Assembly (NCBI RefSeq): GCF_022539505.1
Contig: NW_025900020.1
Location: forward strand, 300,000 to 363,999
DNA from: Lolium rigidum
Lineage: Eukaryota; Streptophyta; Magnoliopsida; Poales; Poaceae
Reading direction: 5' to 3'
Length of the DNA: 64,000 bases
The notes under the pieces were generated by a model, which searched no databases, had not been told where the DNA came from, and saw only the letters and a program-made list of their open reading frames with translations. This document shows positions 11,169 through 21,364 of the stretch, in pieces; the first letter of the stretch is position 1, and each line of letters starts with the position of its first letter. Both the position numbers and the translations under genes were made by a program.

Positions 11169-12118
11169 ATGGAGAGATCTTCTCTTCAATTTTTATTTGG
11201 GAAATCTACTACTACCGCAACGGTAGTGGATGAGGCGCCAGGTGAGGAAGTAATACCATATAAAATACCTATGAAAATTATTGAACGTGTTATGGATAAC
11301 CGCTATGAAGGGGATGGAACTGTCCATCCTGGTGATCATTTACTGTTTTTACATGAATTATGCGGGTTATTCAAATGTGCAGGTATTGCTATGGATGAAG
11401 TTAGAAAGAAACTATTCTCTATATCGCTGTCTGGTAAAGCGGTGCACTGGTATAAATTGCTGAAGAATAGGGATTATCTTGATTGGGAGGACATTGTGCC
11501 TTTATTTTATTCCAAATTCTATCCTCCAAGTGAAATTCACAAAGATCGGAACCGCATATATAATTTCTGGCCTCATGATGGAGAAAGTATTGCCCAAGCT
11601 TGGGGAGATTGAAGTCTTTAATGCTCAAATGCCCCATTCATGAGCTTCCTGGTAATGTTATTATTGATAATTTCTATGCAAGACTTTCTTTTCAAGACAA
11701 GACCTTGCTGGATACTTCTTGTTCTGGATCATTTACACGCAATAAAGAAGAGTTTAAAAGGGACCTTCTTGATCGGATCCAGGAGAATACTGAAGGATGG
11801 GAGAACGACAAAGATAGAGAGTCAGGTATAAACTTTGATTATAAATGTATTGAAGCTTTTATGGATACTGATAAATTTCGTAATATTAGTGCTACTTATG
11901 GTCTTGATTCTCAAGTCGTTGCAAATCTATATAAAGCTTTTGCCTCTCATTATGAATTGCCTAAGAAGAATTTTGATAAGTATCATGAACCGTATAAAGA
12001 TAAAATTGATTCATCTATAAACAAATGTGTTGTAATAGAAACTGTTGATCATGTTATTCCTGAAGCTTATATTGAAAAAACTCCTTTCCCTGCTAAAATG
12101 AAGGAGTACTCGTTATAA
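11169..12118 (+). pseudogene. gag of Athila-like element 1 (one frameshift)
   Basis: Starts MERSSLQFLFGKSTTT at 11169. The capsid-type core (GDHLLFLHELCGLFKCAGI, LSGKAVHWYKLL, FYSKFYPPSE) is recognisable as Retrotrans_gag. The frame shifts at about 11600-11612, where the C-terminal half continues in another frame (NVIIDNFYARLSFQDKTLLD) and stops at 12118. The product would form the particle that packages element RNA. A single small indel appears to separate the halves. Confidence 0.85.
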
Positions 12119-12218
12119 ATTGTGCGGTTCATAAAAGTGAAAAGAAACCTATAGAACCCGAAGAACAAATAAAAGTTGAACCTCGCTGTTGCAATTGTTA
12201 AAGATCTTGTGACTGAAA

Positions 12219-15200
12219 ATGTGGAGGATGGTCATATTATTTTCTCGTGAAGATGCCTCTAATATTGTTTCGCATCCTAATAAGTCTAGGAAAGCTAGTA
12301 TTCCTATGCTATCTGTTAGAATTGGTGATCATTGTTATTATGGTTTATGTGATATTGGTGCAAGTATTAGTGCTATTCCTTATGAGCTTTACACGGAGAT
12401 CATGCATGAAATTGGTTCTTGTGAGCTTGAAGATATTGATGTGGTTATTCGGCTGGCTAATAGAGAAACTATCTCTCCAATTGGTATTGTTCGAGATGTG
12501 GAAGTGCTATGTGGTAAGATTAAATATCCTGCTGACTTTTTGGTACTTGGTTCCGCTGCTAGTAAATATTGTCCTATCATTTTTGGTAGACCTTTTCTAA
12601 ATACTTGTGGAGCTATTATAGATTGTAAGAAAGAGAAAATTTTGACTAAATTTGCTGGTGAATCTTATGAGTTTAACTTCTCTAAATTTACCAAAACTCC
12701 TTATAAAGCTGATTTGCCTAATAGTGATTTTAAAGTTGAACAATGTGCATCTATTGCTCTTGCTCCTAGTAATCCTTTGCAGCAACATTTGGAGAATAGT
12801 GAGAGTGAAGTATTTAGGGAAGAAAGAAATGAGCTTGATGAAATTTTCCTTCGTCAACCTATTCTTAAACATGACTTGCCGGTTGAAGATCTAGGTACAA
12901 CACCACCACCAAAGGAAGATCCTGTCTTTGATTTAAAACCATTGCCTGATAATCTTAAATATGCTCATATTGATGATAAGAAAATATATCCTGTTATTAT
13001 TAGTTCTAAGCTTTCAGAGTTTGAAGAAAAAAGTTTATTGGAAATACTGAAGAAACACCGAGGTGCTATTGGCTATACTCTTGATGACTTGAACGGGATT
13101 TCTCCCTCTATTTGCCAACACGCCATTAACATGGAAGATGATGCGAAGCCTGTTGTTGAACCTCAGCGTCGTCTAATTCCTAAGATGAAGGATGTGGTAA
13201 GAAATGAGGTATTAAGACTCCTTGAAGCTGGTATTATATATCCTATTGCCGATAGTAGATGGGTTAGTCCTGTGCATTGTGTTCCTAAGAAAGGAGGAAT
13301 GACTGTTGTGCCTAATGATAATGATGAGCTCATCCCTCAAAGAGTAGTTGTAGGGTATAGAATGTGCATTGATTTTCGAAAAGTTAATAAAGTTACTAAG
13401 AAAGATCATTACCCTTTACCCTTTATTGATCAAATGTTAGAAAGGTTGTCTAAAAATACTCATTTTTGCTTTCTTGATGGTTATTCTGGTTTTCACAAAT
13501 TGCTGTTAAAACTAAAGATCAAGAGAAAACCACTTTCACTTGTCCCTATGGAACTTATGCTTATAGACGTATGCCTTTTGGTTTATGTAATGCTCCTACT
13601 ACTTTTCAAAGATGCATGTCTGCTATTTTTCATGGCTTTTGTGAGAGCATTGTAGAGGTATTCATGGACGATTTTTCTGTCTATGGGAATTCTTTTGATA
13701 GTTGCTTGCGGAACCTTGATAAAGTTTTGCAGAGATGTGAAGAAACTAACCTTGTTCTTAATTGGGAGAAATGCCACTTTATGGTTAATGAAGGAATTGT
13801 ATTGGGACATAAAATTTCCGAGAGAGGTATTGAAGTTGATAGAGCTAAAGTTGAAGCAATTGAGAAGATGCCCTATCCGAGGGATGTTAAAGGTATTCGA
13901 AGTGTTCTTGGTCATGCTGGGTTTTATAGGAGATTTATTAAAGATTTCTCCAAAATTTCAAAGCCTCTTACTAATCTTCTTCAAAAAGATGTACCTTTTG
14001 TTTTTGATGATGATTGTAAGGAAGCTTTTGAAACTCTAAAGAAAGCCTTAACAACTGCCCCTATAGTTGAACCTCCTGATTGGAACTTACCATTTGAAAT
14101 TATGTGTGATGCTAGTGATTTTGCTGTAGGCGCTGTTCTTGGACAACGAGTAGATAAAAAACTGAATGTTATTCATTATGCTAGTAAAACTCTTGATGCT
14201 GCTCAAAGAAATTATGCTACTACTGAAAAAGAATTGTTAGCCGTAGTCTTTGCTTGTGATAAGTTTAGATCTTATATCGTTGATTCAAAAGTTACTATTC
14301 ATACTGATCATGCTGCAATTAGATACCTTATGACAAAGAAAGATGCTAAGCCAAGGCTTATTAGATGGGTACTTCTTTTGCAAGAATTTGATTTACATAT
14401 TATAGATAGGAAAGGTGCTGATAATCCTGTTGCTGATAATTTATCTAGATTGGAAAATATTACTTATGATCCTGTTCCTGTTAATGATAGTTTTCCAAAT
14501 GAACAATTGGCTGTAATTAAGGTAAACTCGCGAGATAGCCCTTGGTATGCTGATTATGCTAACTTTATTGTATCCAAGTACTTGCCTCCAACCTTTTCAG
14601 CTCAGCAAAGGAGGAAATTCTTTTATGACTTGAGGCATTATTTTTGGGATGACCCACACTTATATAAAGAAGGAGTGGATGATATTATGCGAAGATGTGT
14701 TCCTGAATATGAACAACAAGAGATATTGAGTAAATGTCATGGTAGTGCTTATGGAGGACATCACGCCGGAGATAGAACCGCACAAAAGGTTCTACAATCA
14801 GGATTTTATTGGCCAACTCTCTTCAAAGATGCAAGGAAGTTTATTTTATCTTGTGATGAATGTCAAAGGGTTGGTAATATCTCCAGGCGCAATGAAATGC
14901 CTATGAATTATACTCTTGTTATTGAACCATTCGATTGTTGGGGATTTGACTTCATGGGTCCTTTCCCTTCTTCAGAAGGTAACACTCATATACTTGTCGC
15001 TGTTGATTATGTTACTAAATGGGTAGAAGCTATACCCACAAAAAGTACCGATGGTGAGACTTCTTTAAAAATGCTTTTAGATATTATTTTTCCTAGATTT
15101 GGAGTACCTAGATATATTATGACTGACGAAGGTTCTCATTTTATTCATGGAGGTTTTAGAAAAACTCTTGCTAAGTATTTTATTAATCATAGAATTGCTT

Positions 15201-15880
15201 CCGCTTATCACCCTCAAACTAGCGGGCAAGTAGAATTATCAAATAGAGAGATTAAATCTATTTTGGGAAAGACTGTTAATAAATCTAGAAAGAATTAGGC
15301 TATTAAATTGAAGGACGCATTATGGGCTTATAGAACTGCTTATAAAAATCCTATGGGTATGTCACCTTATAAAATGGTTTATGGAAAAGCTTGTCATTTA
15401 CCTTTAGAACTAGAGCACAAAGCTTTTTGGGCTGTAAGGGAACTAAATAAAGATTTCAAACTTGCCGGTAAGAAGAGATTGCTCCAATTGAGTTCTTTAG
15501 ATGAATGGAGAAGTGAAGCATATGAAAATGCTAAACTCTTTAAAGAGAAAGTTAAGAAATGGCATGATAGAAGGATTATCAAAAGAGAGTTTAATATTGG
15601 GGATAAAGTCCTATTGTATCGGTCTCGTCTCAGATTCTTTGCAGGGAAATTACTTTCGAAATGGGAAGGACCATATGTCATTGATGAGGTTTATCGGTCA
15701 GGAGCAATTAAAATTAGTTCTCTCCAAGGCAATGCCACGCAAGTGGTGAATGGACAAAGACTCAAGCACTATATCTCAGGTGATTCTTATAATGTAGATG
15801 TTGATGTTATTCGAGTGGAAACACCGGAGGCTTTCATCAAAGGTCAAATTGATAGTCCGCCAGAATTCGACTTTGAATAG
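12219..15880 (+). pseudogene. pol of Athila-like element 1: protease, RT, RNase H, integrase (one frameshift, one in-frame stop)
   Basis: From 12219 the frame gives an aspartic protease (LCDIGASISAIPY), then RT fingers ([43 protein letters not shown]). A one-base loss in a T run at about 13490 moves the frame; from 13571 it continues with [26 protein letters not shown], RNase H ([24 protein letters not shown]) and integrase ([46 protein letters not shown]). A TAG at 15296-15298 interrupts the integrase, which resumes in the same frame to 15880. The usual second catalytic motif context TDxGxHF is kept. Two lesions make this copy unable to make full Pol. Confidence 0.9.
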
Positions 15881-15993
15881 GTAACAGTACTGGTAATAAA
15901 AAGTCCGTGATTTACTTTTCGAACAATGTTTTTGCTGTTTTTGGAAAATATGAAAAATTACGAGATCGAAACGGAGTGGAGGAGATGCATGAG

Positions 15994-16130
15994 GGCGTGC
16001 CCTCATAGGCCGGCGTGGGCCCCAGCCTGGCCGCGCCGCCCTATGAGGACACCGCCTCGTTGTCCCCCTCCGACTCTGGTTCGATCTGGTACTTTCCTTC
16101 TGACGTAAAAATTACTGCTATATAATCCCC
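15994..16130 (+). promoter_or_regulatory. LTR-like promoter block upstream of the third ORF
   Basis: The segment 15994-16049 closely matches 18770-18824 in the element's own 3' LTR, sharing CATAGGCCGGCG and GGCCGCGCCGCCCTATGAGG. About 70 bp further on is a TATATAAT box at 16119-16126, 93 bp before the ATG of the third ORF. This suggests that the third ORF has its own promoter, derived from or shared with the LTR. Promoter activity is inference. Confidence 0.6.
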
Positions 16131-16218
16131 CGGACCCCTGGAGGTCCGTATATCGTTTTCTCGACGTGTTTTGTTTCGAGCTGTTTCTGCCAGGATCTAT
16201 TTTTGATCTAGAAGCACC

Positions 16219-16716
16219 ATGGTCTCCAACAACAAAGACAAGGAGCCTATGGAGGAAGATATTCAAGGTTTCGAGCTGAAAGAAGAATTCAAAGAGGAAG
16301 TGGAGGAGACGTCATCAATAAAAAGGAAGCGGCAAACTATGGGGAGTAAGCCAATATTGGTGGGATCGGTTAACACTGGACGTTCTTTTTCTCATAACTT
16401 GCAGGGACCTCTACCGCCTGCTCTTAGCCTCGACTCTTTCCCTTGTGTGGAAGAGGCACTACGGGTTACCGATGAGTTTTGTGATCAATACCGTGCGCTG
16501 AGAAGGGAAGTGGAGATTCTTCTTGAGGAGAACAACCGACTTCGCAGAATGCTGGAGTATTACTCAATTCCTACCACAAGGCTGCCACCGCCACTTTCAG
16601 ATAACAATGAATCTCTTCGAGTCTTAGTGCAGAATTGCCAAATTGAGAAGCTGAAGCTGAAGGATATCGTTAAGGATCGCAGGAACGGACCATCACCATC
16701 ACCACCGAAGGAGTAA
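16219..16716 (+). CDS. Third ORF of Athila-like element 1, small coiled-coil protein
   Basis: An intact 165-residue frame starting MVSNNKDKEPMEED. The N-terminal third is acidic (EEFKEEVEETSS) followed by a basic KRKR cluster. Residues 80-160 hold two heptad-rich stretches (REVEILLEENNRLRRML and NCQIEKLKLKDIV) like a leucine-zipper coiled coil. The C-terminus is a PSPSPPKE tail. It lies in the env-like position of Athila elements but has no signal peptide or membrane segment, so it is not an envelope protein as seen. It is intact while gag and pol of the same copy are broken. Function unknown. Confidence 0.6.
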   Translation: MVSNNKDKEPMEEDIQGFELKEEFKEEVEETSSIKRKRQTMGSKPILVGSVNTGRSFSHNLQGPLPPALSLDSFPCVEEALRVTDEFCDQYRALRREVEILLEENNRLRRMLEYYSIPTTRLPPPLSDNNESLRVLVQNCQIEKLKLKDIVKDRRNGPSPSPPKE

Positions 16717-17603
16717 TTCATCATCGGTATTAGCATCCCCTTGGTTTGTTCCAAGCTTGGGGGAGTGCCGCGGTATCACATCATCGCTATCTTTTACTTT
16801 TTATTATCAAGTAGTGTCATATCATGAGTAGGGAAGTTATCATATAAGATGTGTTGCGGTGTGGAAGTATCTCTCCTTTAGTTGGTTGTCTATGTATCCC
16901 TTGGTGTGAGTTATCGTTATGAAATATTAATGAGAAGTCTTATCATTTACATATTGCACATCTTATTTTAGTTTGCAATTTCTAGTATATGATTGATCTT
17001 GATTTTAGTATTGGTACCACTTTGGGAGCATTGAGTAAATCTATTTGGTTTTGGCAAACTTAGCATTGGTCAATAGCAACAACACCTTGAGGTTTAAGTA
17101 GAAAAGAGAAATACATATAGTTGTTTCATTGTCTTCCTTTCCTGTTAGCTCATAGCTTATTATTCTGAAGTTAAAATTGTTTGTGCTTGCAAGAAAGATG
17201 CATGATTATGTCTATCACATGTATATTTGTTTGTTTCCCTCAACTCCTATGCTTGCTAATTAACCTTGCTAGCCAAAGACCTGTACTGAGAGGGAATGCT
17301 TCTCGTGCATCCAAACCTTTAAACCAAAACTCATGCCATGTGTGTCCACTATAACTACCTATTATGTGGTATTTCCTGCCACTCCAAGTAAATACTTCAT
17401 GTGCTACCTTTAAACAATTCAAAACTTTATTACTCCTTATTTGTGTCAATGTTCTATAGCTCATGAGGAAGTATGTGGTGTTTATCTTTCAATCTTGTTG
17501 GGCAACTTTCACCAATGGACTAGTGGCTTCATCCACTTATCCAATAACTTTGCAAAAAGAGCTGGCAATGGGATTCCCAGTCCCAAACTAATTAACCAAA
17601 ATA

Positions 17604-17692
17604 GACACTCCTCCATGGTATGTGATTGTTGGACGGCACCCGAAGGATTCGGTTAGCCATGGCTTGAGAAAGCAAAGGTTGGGAGGAGTGTC
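17604..17692 (+). repeat. Hairpin module copy A in element 1 3' region
   Basis: 89 bp bounded by perfect 11-bp inverted ends GACACTCCTCC and GGAGGAGTGTC. The interior has TTCGGTTAGCCATGG shared with copies B and C. Confidence 0.8.
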
Positions 17693-17717
17693 ATCTAAAA
17701 TAAAACTAAAATAAAAA

Positions 17718-17805
17718 GACACTCCTTCATGGTATGAGATTGTTGGCAGGCACCCGAGGATTCGGTTAGCCATGGTTTGTGAAAGCAAAGGTTGGAAGGA
17801 GTGTC
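17718..17805 (+). repeat. Hairpin module copy B in element 1 3' region
   Basis: 88 bp bounded by GACACTCCTTC and GAAGGAGTGTC. Compared with copy A, one stem pair has changed from C:G to T:A on both arms. It lies 25 bp after copy A in the same orientation. Confidence 0.8.
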
Positions 17806-18478
17806 AACCAAAAATAAAACTTTATGGGAGCCGCTCTTTGAGAGTTTGTCTGGCAAGGGGGTTAGAGTACCCGCTACCAGTCGTTGACAACAACAAACAT
17901 CCCTCAAAACTTTACTTTTATGCTCTCTATATGATTTCAAAGCTTGAAAAGCTCTAGCACATGATTTAATCCCTGTTTCCCTCTGCGAAGGGCCTATCTT
18001 TTACTTTATGTTGAGTCAGTACACCTATTTCCCTCCATCTCAAGCAAGCATTTGAGTTGTTGTGATCGAACTATTATATTGTGATTTGCTTCATCATGTT
18101 TTTACTCTTCCTTGTTTAGTACAAGTTTTATCTGAATGAATATAGCTTTGCAAGTTATCAATGATCATTATGATTGAGTATGCAAGTTTACCATAAGCTT
18201 TAACATAAGAGCGTTGCTCAATAGATGAGTATAATCTGTTAACTTGTTCTCCGACCAAGAACGAAGTTTGCCATCACCAACTATGATTTCTTATGCACCT
18301 TTATTTGTGATTACCTTATACTTGTTTCAAGTTGAATTATATGAGGAAGTTGTTTACTAGAATGTCTTGTGTGAATGAATATGATGCTTCTCGTCCGTAT
18401 TTTATTTATCGACTCTTCACTCCATAAACATGTGGTCCTGTTTACCGAGTTCAGTTTCGCTTGGGGACAAGCGAAGTC

Positions 18479-18494
18479 TAAGCTTGGGGGGAGT
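18479..18494 (+). other. Polypurine tract, element 1
   Basis: TAAGCTTGGGGGGAGT directly precedes the 3' LTR start TGATACGTCC, the normal place of plus-strand priming. Confidence 0.8.
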
Positions 18495-20007
18495 TGATAC
18501 GTCCAATTTGCATCACTATTTTATATCATAATTTGTCTGTTATTCATTGATATATTTCATATTTGTACATAATGCTTATGTTATTTCATCTATTTTGCAT
18601 GTTTCATGATTATTTGGGGATCGCGCACCGGAGCCAGGATTCTGCTGGAAAAAGCACCGTCAGAACGCAATATTTCGGAAGATCAATAGTTGAAGGAAAT
18701 TATACGAAAATTCCTATTTTTCCAGATGACGAAGGGAGCCAGAAGGGGGAGCTGAGGAGGGCCGCCATGGGCCCCCCTCACAGGCCGGCGCGGGCCCTGC
18801 CCTGGCCGCGCCGCCCTATGAGGAGGGGGCCCACAGCCCCCTCTCGCCTCCTTTTCTTCGCACACGCCTTCGCCCCGAAAACCTAAGCCAGGGGGGTACG
18901 TCGAACAGAGCCACAGCCGCCTCTGCGGGGCGGAGAACACCAGAGAGAAAGAGCTCTCCGGCGGGCAGGAATCCGCCGGGGAAATTCCCTCCCGGAGGGG
19001 GAAATCGACGCCATCGTCACCGTCATCGAGCTGGACATCATCTCCATCACCATCACCATCATCTTCATCATCATCACCGCCGTCTCCACCGCTGCACCTC
19101 GTCACCGCTGTAGCAATTTGGGTTTGATCTTGATTGTTTGATAGGGGAAACTCTCCCGGTGTTGATTTCTACTTGTTATTGATGCTATTGAGTGAAACCG
19201 TTGAACCAAGGTTTATGTTCAGATTGTTATTCATTATCATATCACCTCCGATCATGTTCCATATGATGTCTCGTGAGTAGTTCGTTTAGTTCTTGAGGAC
19301 ATGGGTGAAGTCTAAATGTTAGTAGTGAATTATGGTTGAGTAGTATTCAATGTTATGATATTTAAGTTGTGGTGTTATTCTTCTAGTGGTGTCGTGTGAA
19401 CGTCGACTACACGACACTTCACCTTTATGGGCCTAGGGGAATGCATCTTGTACTCGTTTGCCAATTGCGGGGTTGCCGGAGTGACAGAAACCTGAGCCCC
19501 CGTTGGTATATCGATGCAGGAGGGATCGCAGGATCTCAGAGTTTAAGGCTGTGGTTAGATTTATCTTAATTACTTTCTTGTAGTTGCAGATGCTTGCAAG
19601 GGGTATAATCATAATTATGTATTAGTCCTAGGAAGGGCAGTACATTAGCATAGGTTCACCCACACAACACTTATCAAAACAATGAAGATTAATTAGCCGT
19701 ATGTAGCGAAAGCACTAGACTAAAATCCCGTGTGTCCTCAAGAACATTTGGTCATTATAAGTAAACAAACCGGCTTGTCCTTTGTGCTAAAAAGGATTGG
19801 GCCACTCGCTGCAATTGTTACTCTCGCACTTTACTTACTCGTACTTTATTCATCTGTTACATCAAAACCCCCTGAATACTTTTCTGTGAGCATTTACAGT
19901 GAATCCTTCATCGAAACTGCTTGTCAACACCTTCTGCTCCTCGTTGGGATCGACATTCTTACTTATCGAAGATACTACGATACACCCCCTATACTTGTGG
20001 GTCATCA
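18495..20007 (+). repeat. 3' LTR of Athila-like element 1
   Basis: 1513 bp from TGATACGTCC to GTGGGTCATCA, bounded by a polypurine tract and the insertion-site sequence ATCAT. It contains a GC-rich promoter-proximal block at 18760-18860 and a trinucleotide-like CATCAC/CATCATC stretch at 19030-19085. No coding sequence. Confidence 0.93.
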
Positions 20008-20475
20008 ATCATCCAACAAGAGGGTGTAGAGTCTAGCATCTATCTATTTATTCTGTTATGTGATCAATGTTGAGAGTGTCCACTAGTGAAAGTATGATCC
20101 CTAGGCCTTGTTTCCAATACTGCAAACACCGCTTGTTTAGTTCTGCTGCATGTTTACTTCCTGCAATATTACTACCATCAACTGCATGCCAGCGAGCACT
20201 TTTCTGGCGCCGTACTACTGCTCATATTCATTCATACCACTTGTATTTCACTATCTCTTCGCCGAACTAGTGCACCTATTAGGTGTGTTGGGGACACAAG
20301 AGACTTCTTGTTTTGTGGTTGCAGGGTTGCTTGAGAGGGATATCTTTGACCTCTTCCTCCCTGAGTTCGATAAACCTTGGGTGATCCACTTAAGGGAAAC
20401 TTGCTGCTGTTCTACAAACCTCTGCTCTTGGAGGCCCAACACTGTCTACAAGAATAGAAGCACACGTAGACATCA
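20008..20475 (+). repeat. 3' remnant of the 5' LTR, element 2
   Basis: Matches 25054-25522 with a few differences. Ends ACATCA. It contains a PBS-like TGGCGCCGT at 20205, also present in the 3' LTR at 25252. Confidence 0.9.
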
Positions 20476-20485
20476 AGCACTTTTC

Positions 20486-20503
20486 TGGCGCCGTTGCCGG
20501 GGA
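20486..20503 (+). other. tRNA-Asp primer-binding site, element 2
   Basis: TGGCGCCGTTGCCGGGGA lies 10 bases after the LTR end. It is flanked by two partial look-alikes (20205 and 20552). Confidence 0.85.
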
Positions 20504-20638
20504 TGAAAGGTAAAAGGCTCTCATACTCTGGTCCCAGGTAAAGTACTCTTCTGGCGCCATTGTGTGAGTGTTCGAAGCTATTTCCTTTAGATCCTGCAAT
20601 TGCATCTTTTTGTTTCTTGTTTACACTAGTTAGGCATA

Positions 20639-21364
20639 ATGGACAACAATGAGATTCTTATTCTATTTCCTGATTTAAGACATGGATGGTTTGATGCGAA
20701 AATTAAAAAACCTGTGGAACATATTAGTATGAACGCTTTGAACACCAATGTTGCTAATGATATGGAAAATTCTAAGCTTGGGGAAGCTGGCTTTGATGAG
20801 CATGATATTTTTAGTCCCCCAAGCATTGAGGAGAAAATTTACTTTGACGATACTTTGCCTCCTATTTATGATGATTATAGTGATATTGGTCTTTTAGTGC
20901 CGCCTACTATGGAGGATAATTTTAATTATGATTACAATATGCCTCCTATATTTGATGATGAGAATAATAATGATAGCTACTTTGTTGAATTTGCTCCCAC
21001 TACAACCAATAAAATTGACTATGCCTATGTGGAGAGTAATAATTTTATGCATGAGACTCATGATAAGAATGCTTTATGTGATACTTATATTGTTGAATTT
21101 GTTCATGACACTACTGAAAGTTATTATGAGAGAGGGAAACATGGTTGTATGCATCTTAATAATGTTAAGTTTCCCCTCTTTATGTTGAGAATTGTGAAGT
21201 TACTCTTGTTTTATCCTCTTATGCTTGTCACTTTGTTCTTCATGAATTCATTTGTGTACAAGATTCCTTTTCATAGGAAGCATGTTATGCTTAAATTTGT
21301 TTTGAATTTGCCTCTTGATGCTCTCTTTTGCTTCAACTACTATTTCTTGCGAGTGCATCATTAA
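20639..21364 (+). CDS. Single ORF of element 2, acidic protein with C-terminal hydrophobic segments
   Basis: An intact 241-residue frame starting MDNNEILILFPDLRHGW. Residues 50-130 are strongly acidic with repeated PP(I/T)xD(D/E) steps (LPPIYDDYSDI, VPPTMEDNF, MPPIFDDENNN). Residues ~178-210 form a hydrophobic stretch (FMLRIVKLLLFYPLMLVTLFF) followed by a basic FHRKH turn and a second hydrophobic stretch near the end, so one or two membrane helices are likely. No protease, RT or integrase motif is present. It could be an env-like or accessory ORF; similarity to element 1's third ORF is not evident. An internal TAAGCTTGGGGA motif (20773) lies within the coding sequence. Confidence 0.6.
   Translation: MDNNEILILFPDLRHGWFDAKIKKPVEHISMNALNTNVANDMENSKLGEAGFDEHDIFSPPSIEEKIYFDDTLPPIYDDYSDIGLLVPPTMEDNFNYDYNMPPIFDDENNNDSYFVEFAPTTTNKIDYAYVESNNFMHETHDKNALCDTYIVEFVHDTTESYYERGKHGCMHLNNVKFPLFMLRIVKLLLFYPLMLVTLFFMNSFVYKIPFHRKHVMLKFVLNLPLDALFCFNYYFLRVHH

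Larger units (their letters stand above)
16717..18478 (+). other. Long non-coding 3' region of Athila-like element 1
   Basis: About 1.76 kb without a credible gene. It holds an extra polypurine-like motif (AAGCTTGGGGGAG, 16753-16765), two tandem hairpin modules (17604-17692, 17718-17805), and blocks clearly similar to the 3' region of element 2 (compare 17400-17560 with 22720-22900, and 17820-17990 with 23180-23345). Conservation between two elements suggests a function in the RNA. Confidence 0.7.
10790..20007 (+). mobile_element. Athila-like Ty3/gypsy element (Sabrina/WHAM group), 5' LTR interrupted by the Tat element
   Basis: Plus-strand order: 5' LTR remnant, tRNA-Asp-type PBS, gag, protease-RT-RNase H-integrase, third ORF, long 3' UTR, polypurine tract, full 3' LTR. 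The two LTR copies match over 262 bp with a single internal mismatch, so insertion was recent relative to the other elements here. It ends in TCATCA at 20007 followed by ATCAT. The uninterrupted counterpart at 25054-25058 shows that site in the host LTR, so it inserted into the 5' LTR of the next element. Family name is from remembered LTR sequence and is tentative between Sabrina and WHAM. Confidence 0.9.

Noticed and set aside
16003..16266. Minus-strand frame over the third-ORF promoter
   Set aside because: Overlaps an LTR-like promoter block and has no recognisable domain.
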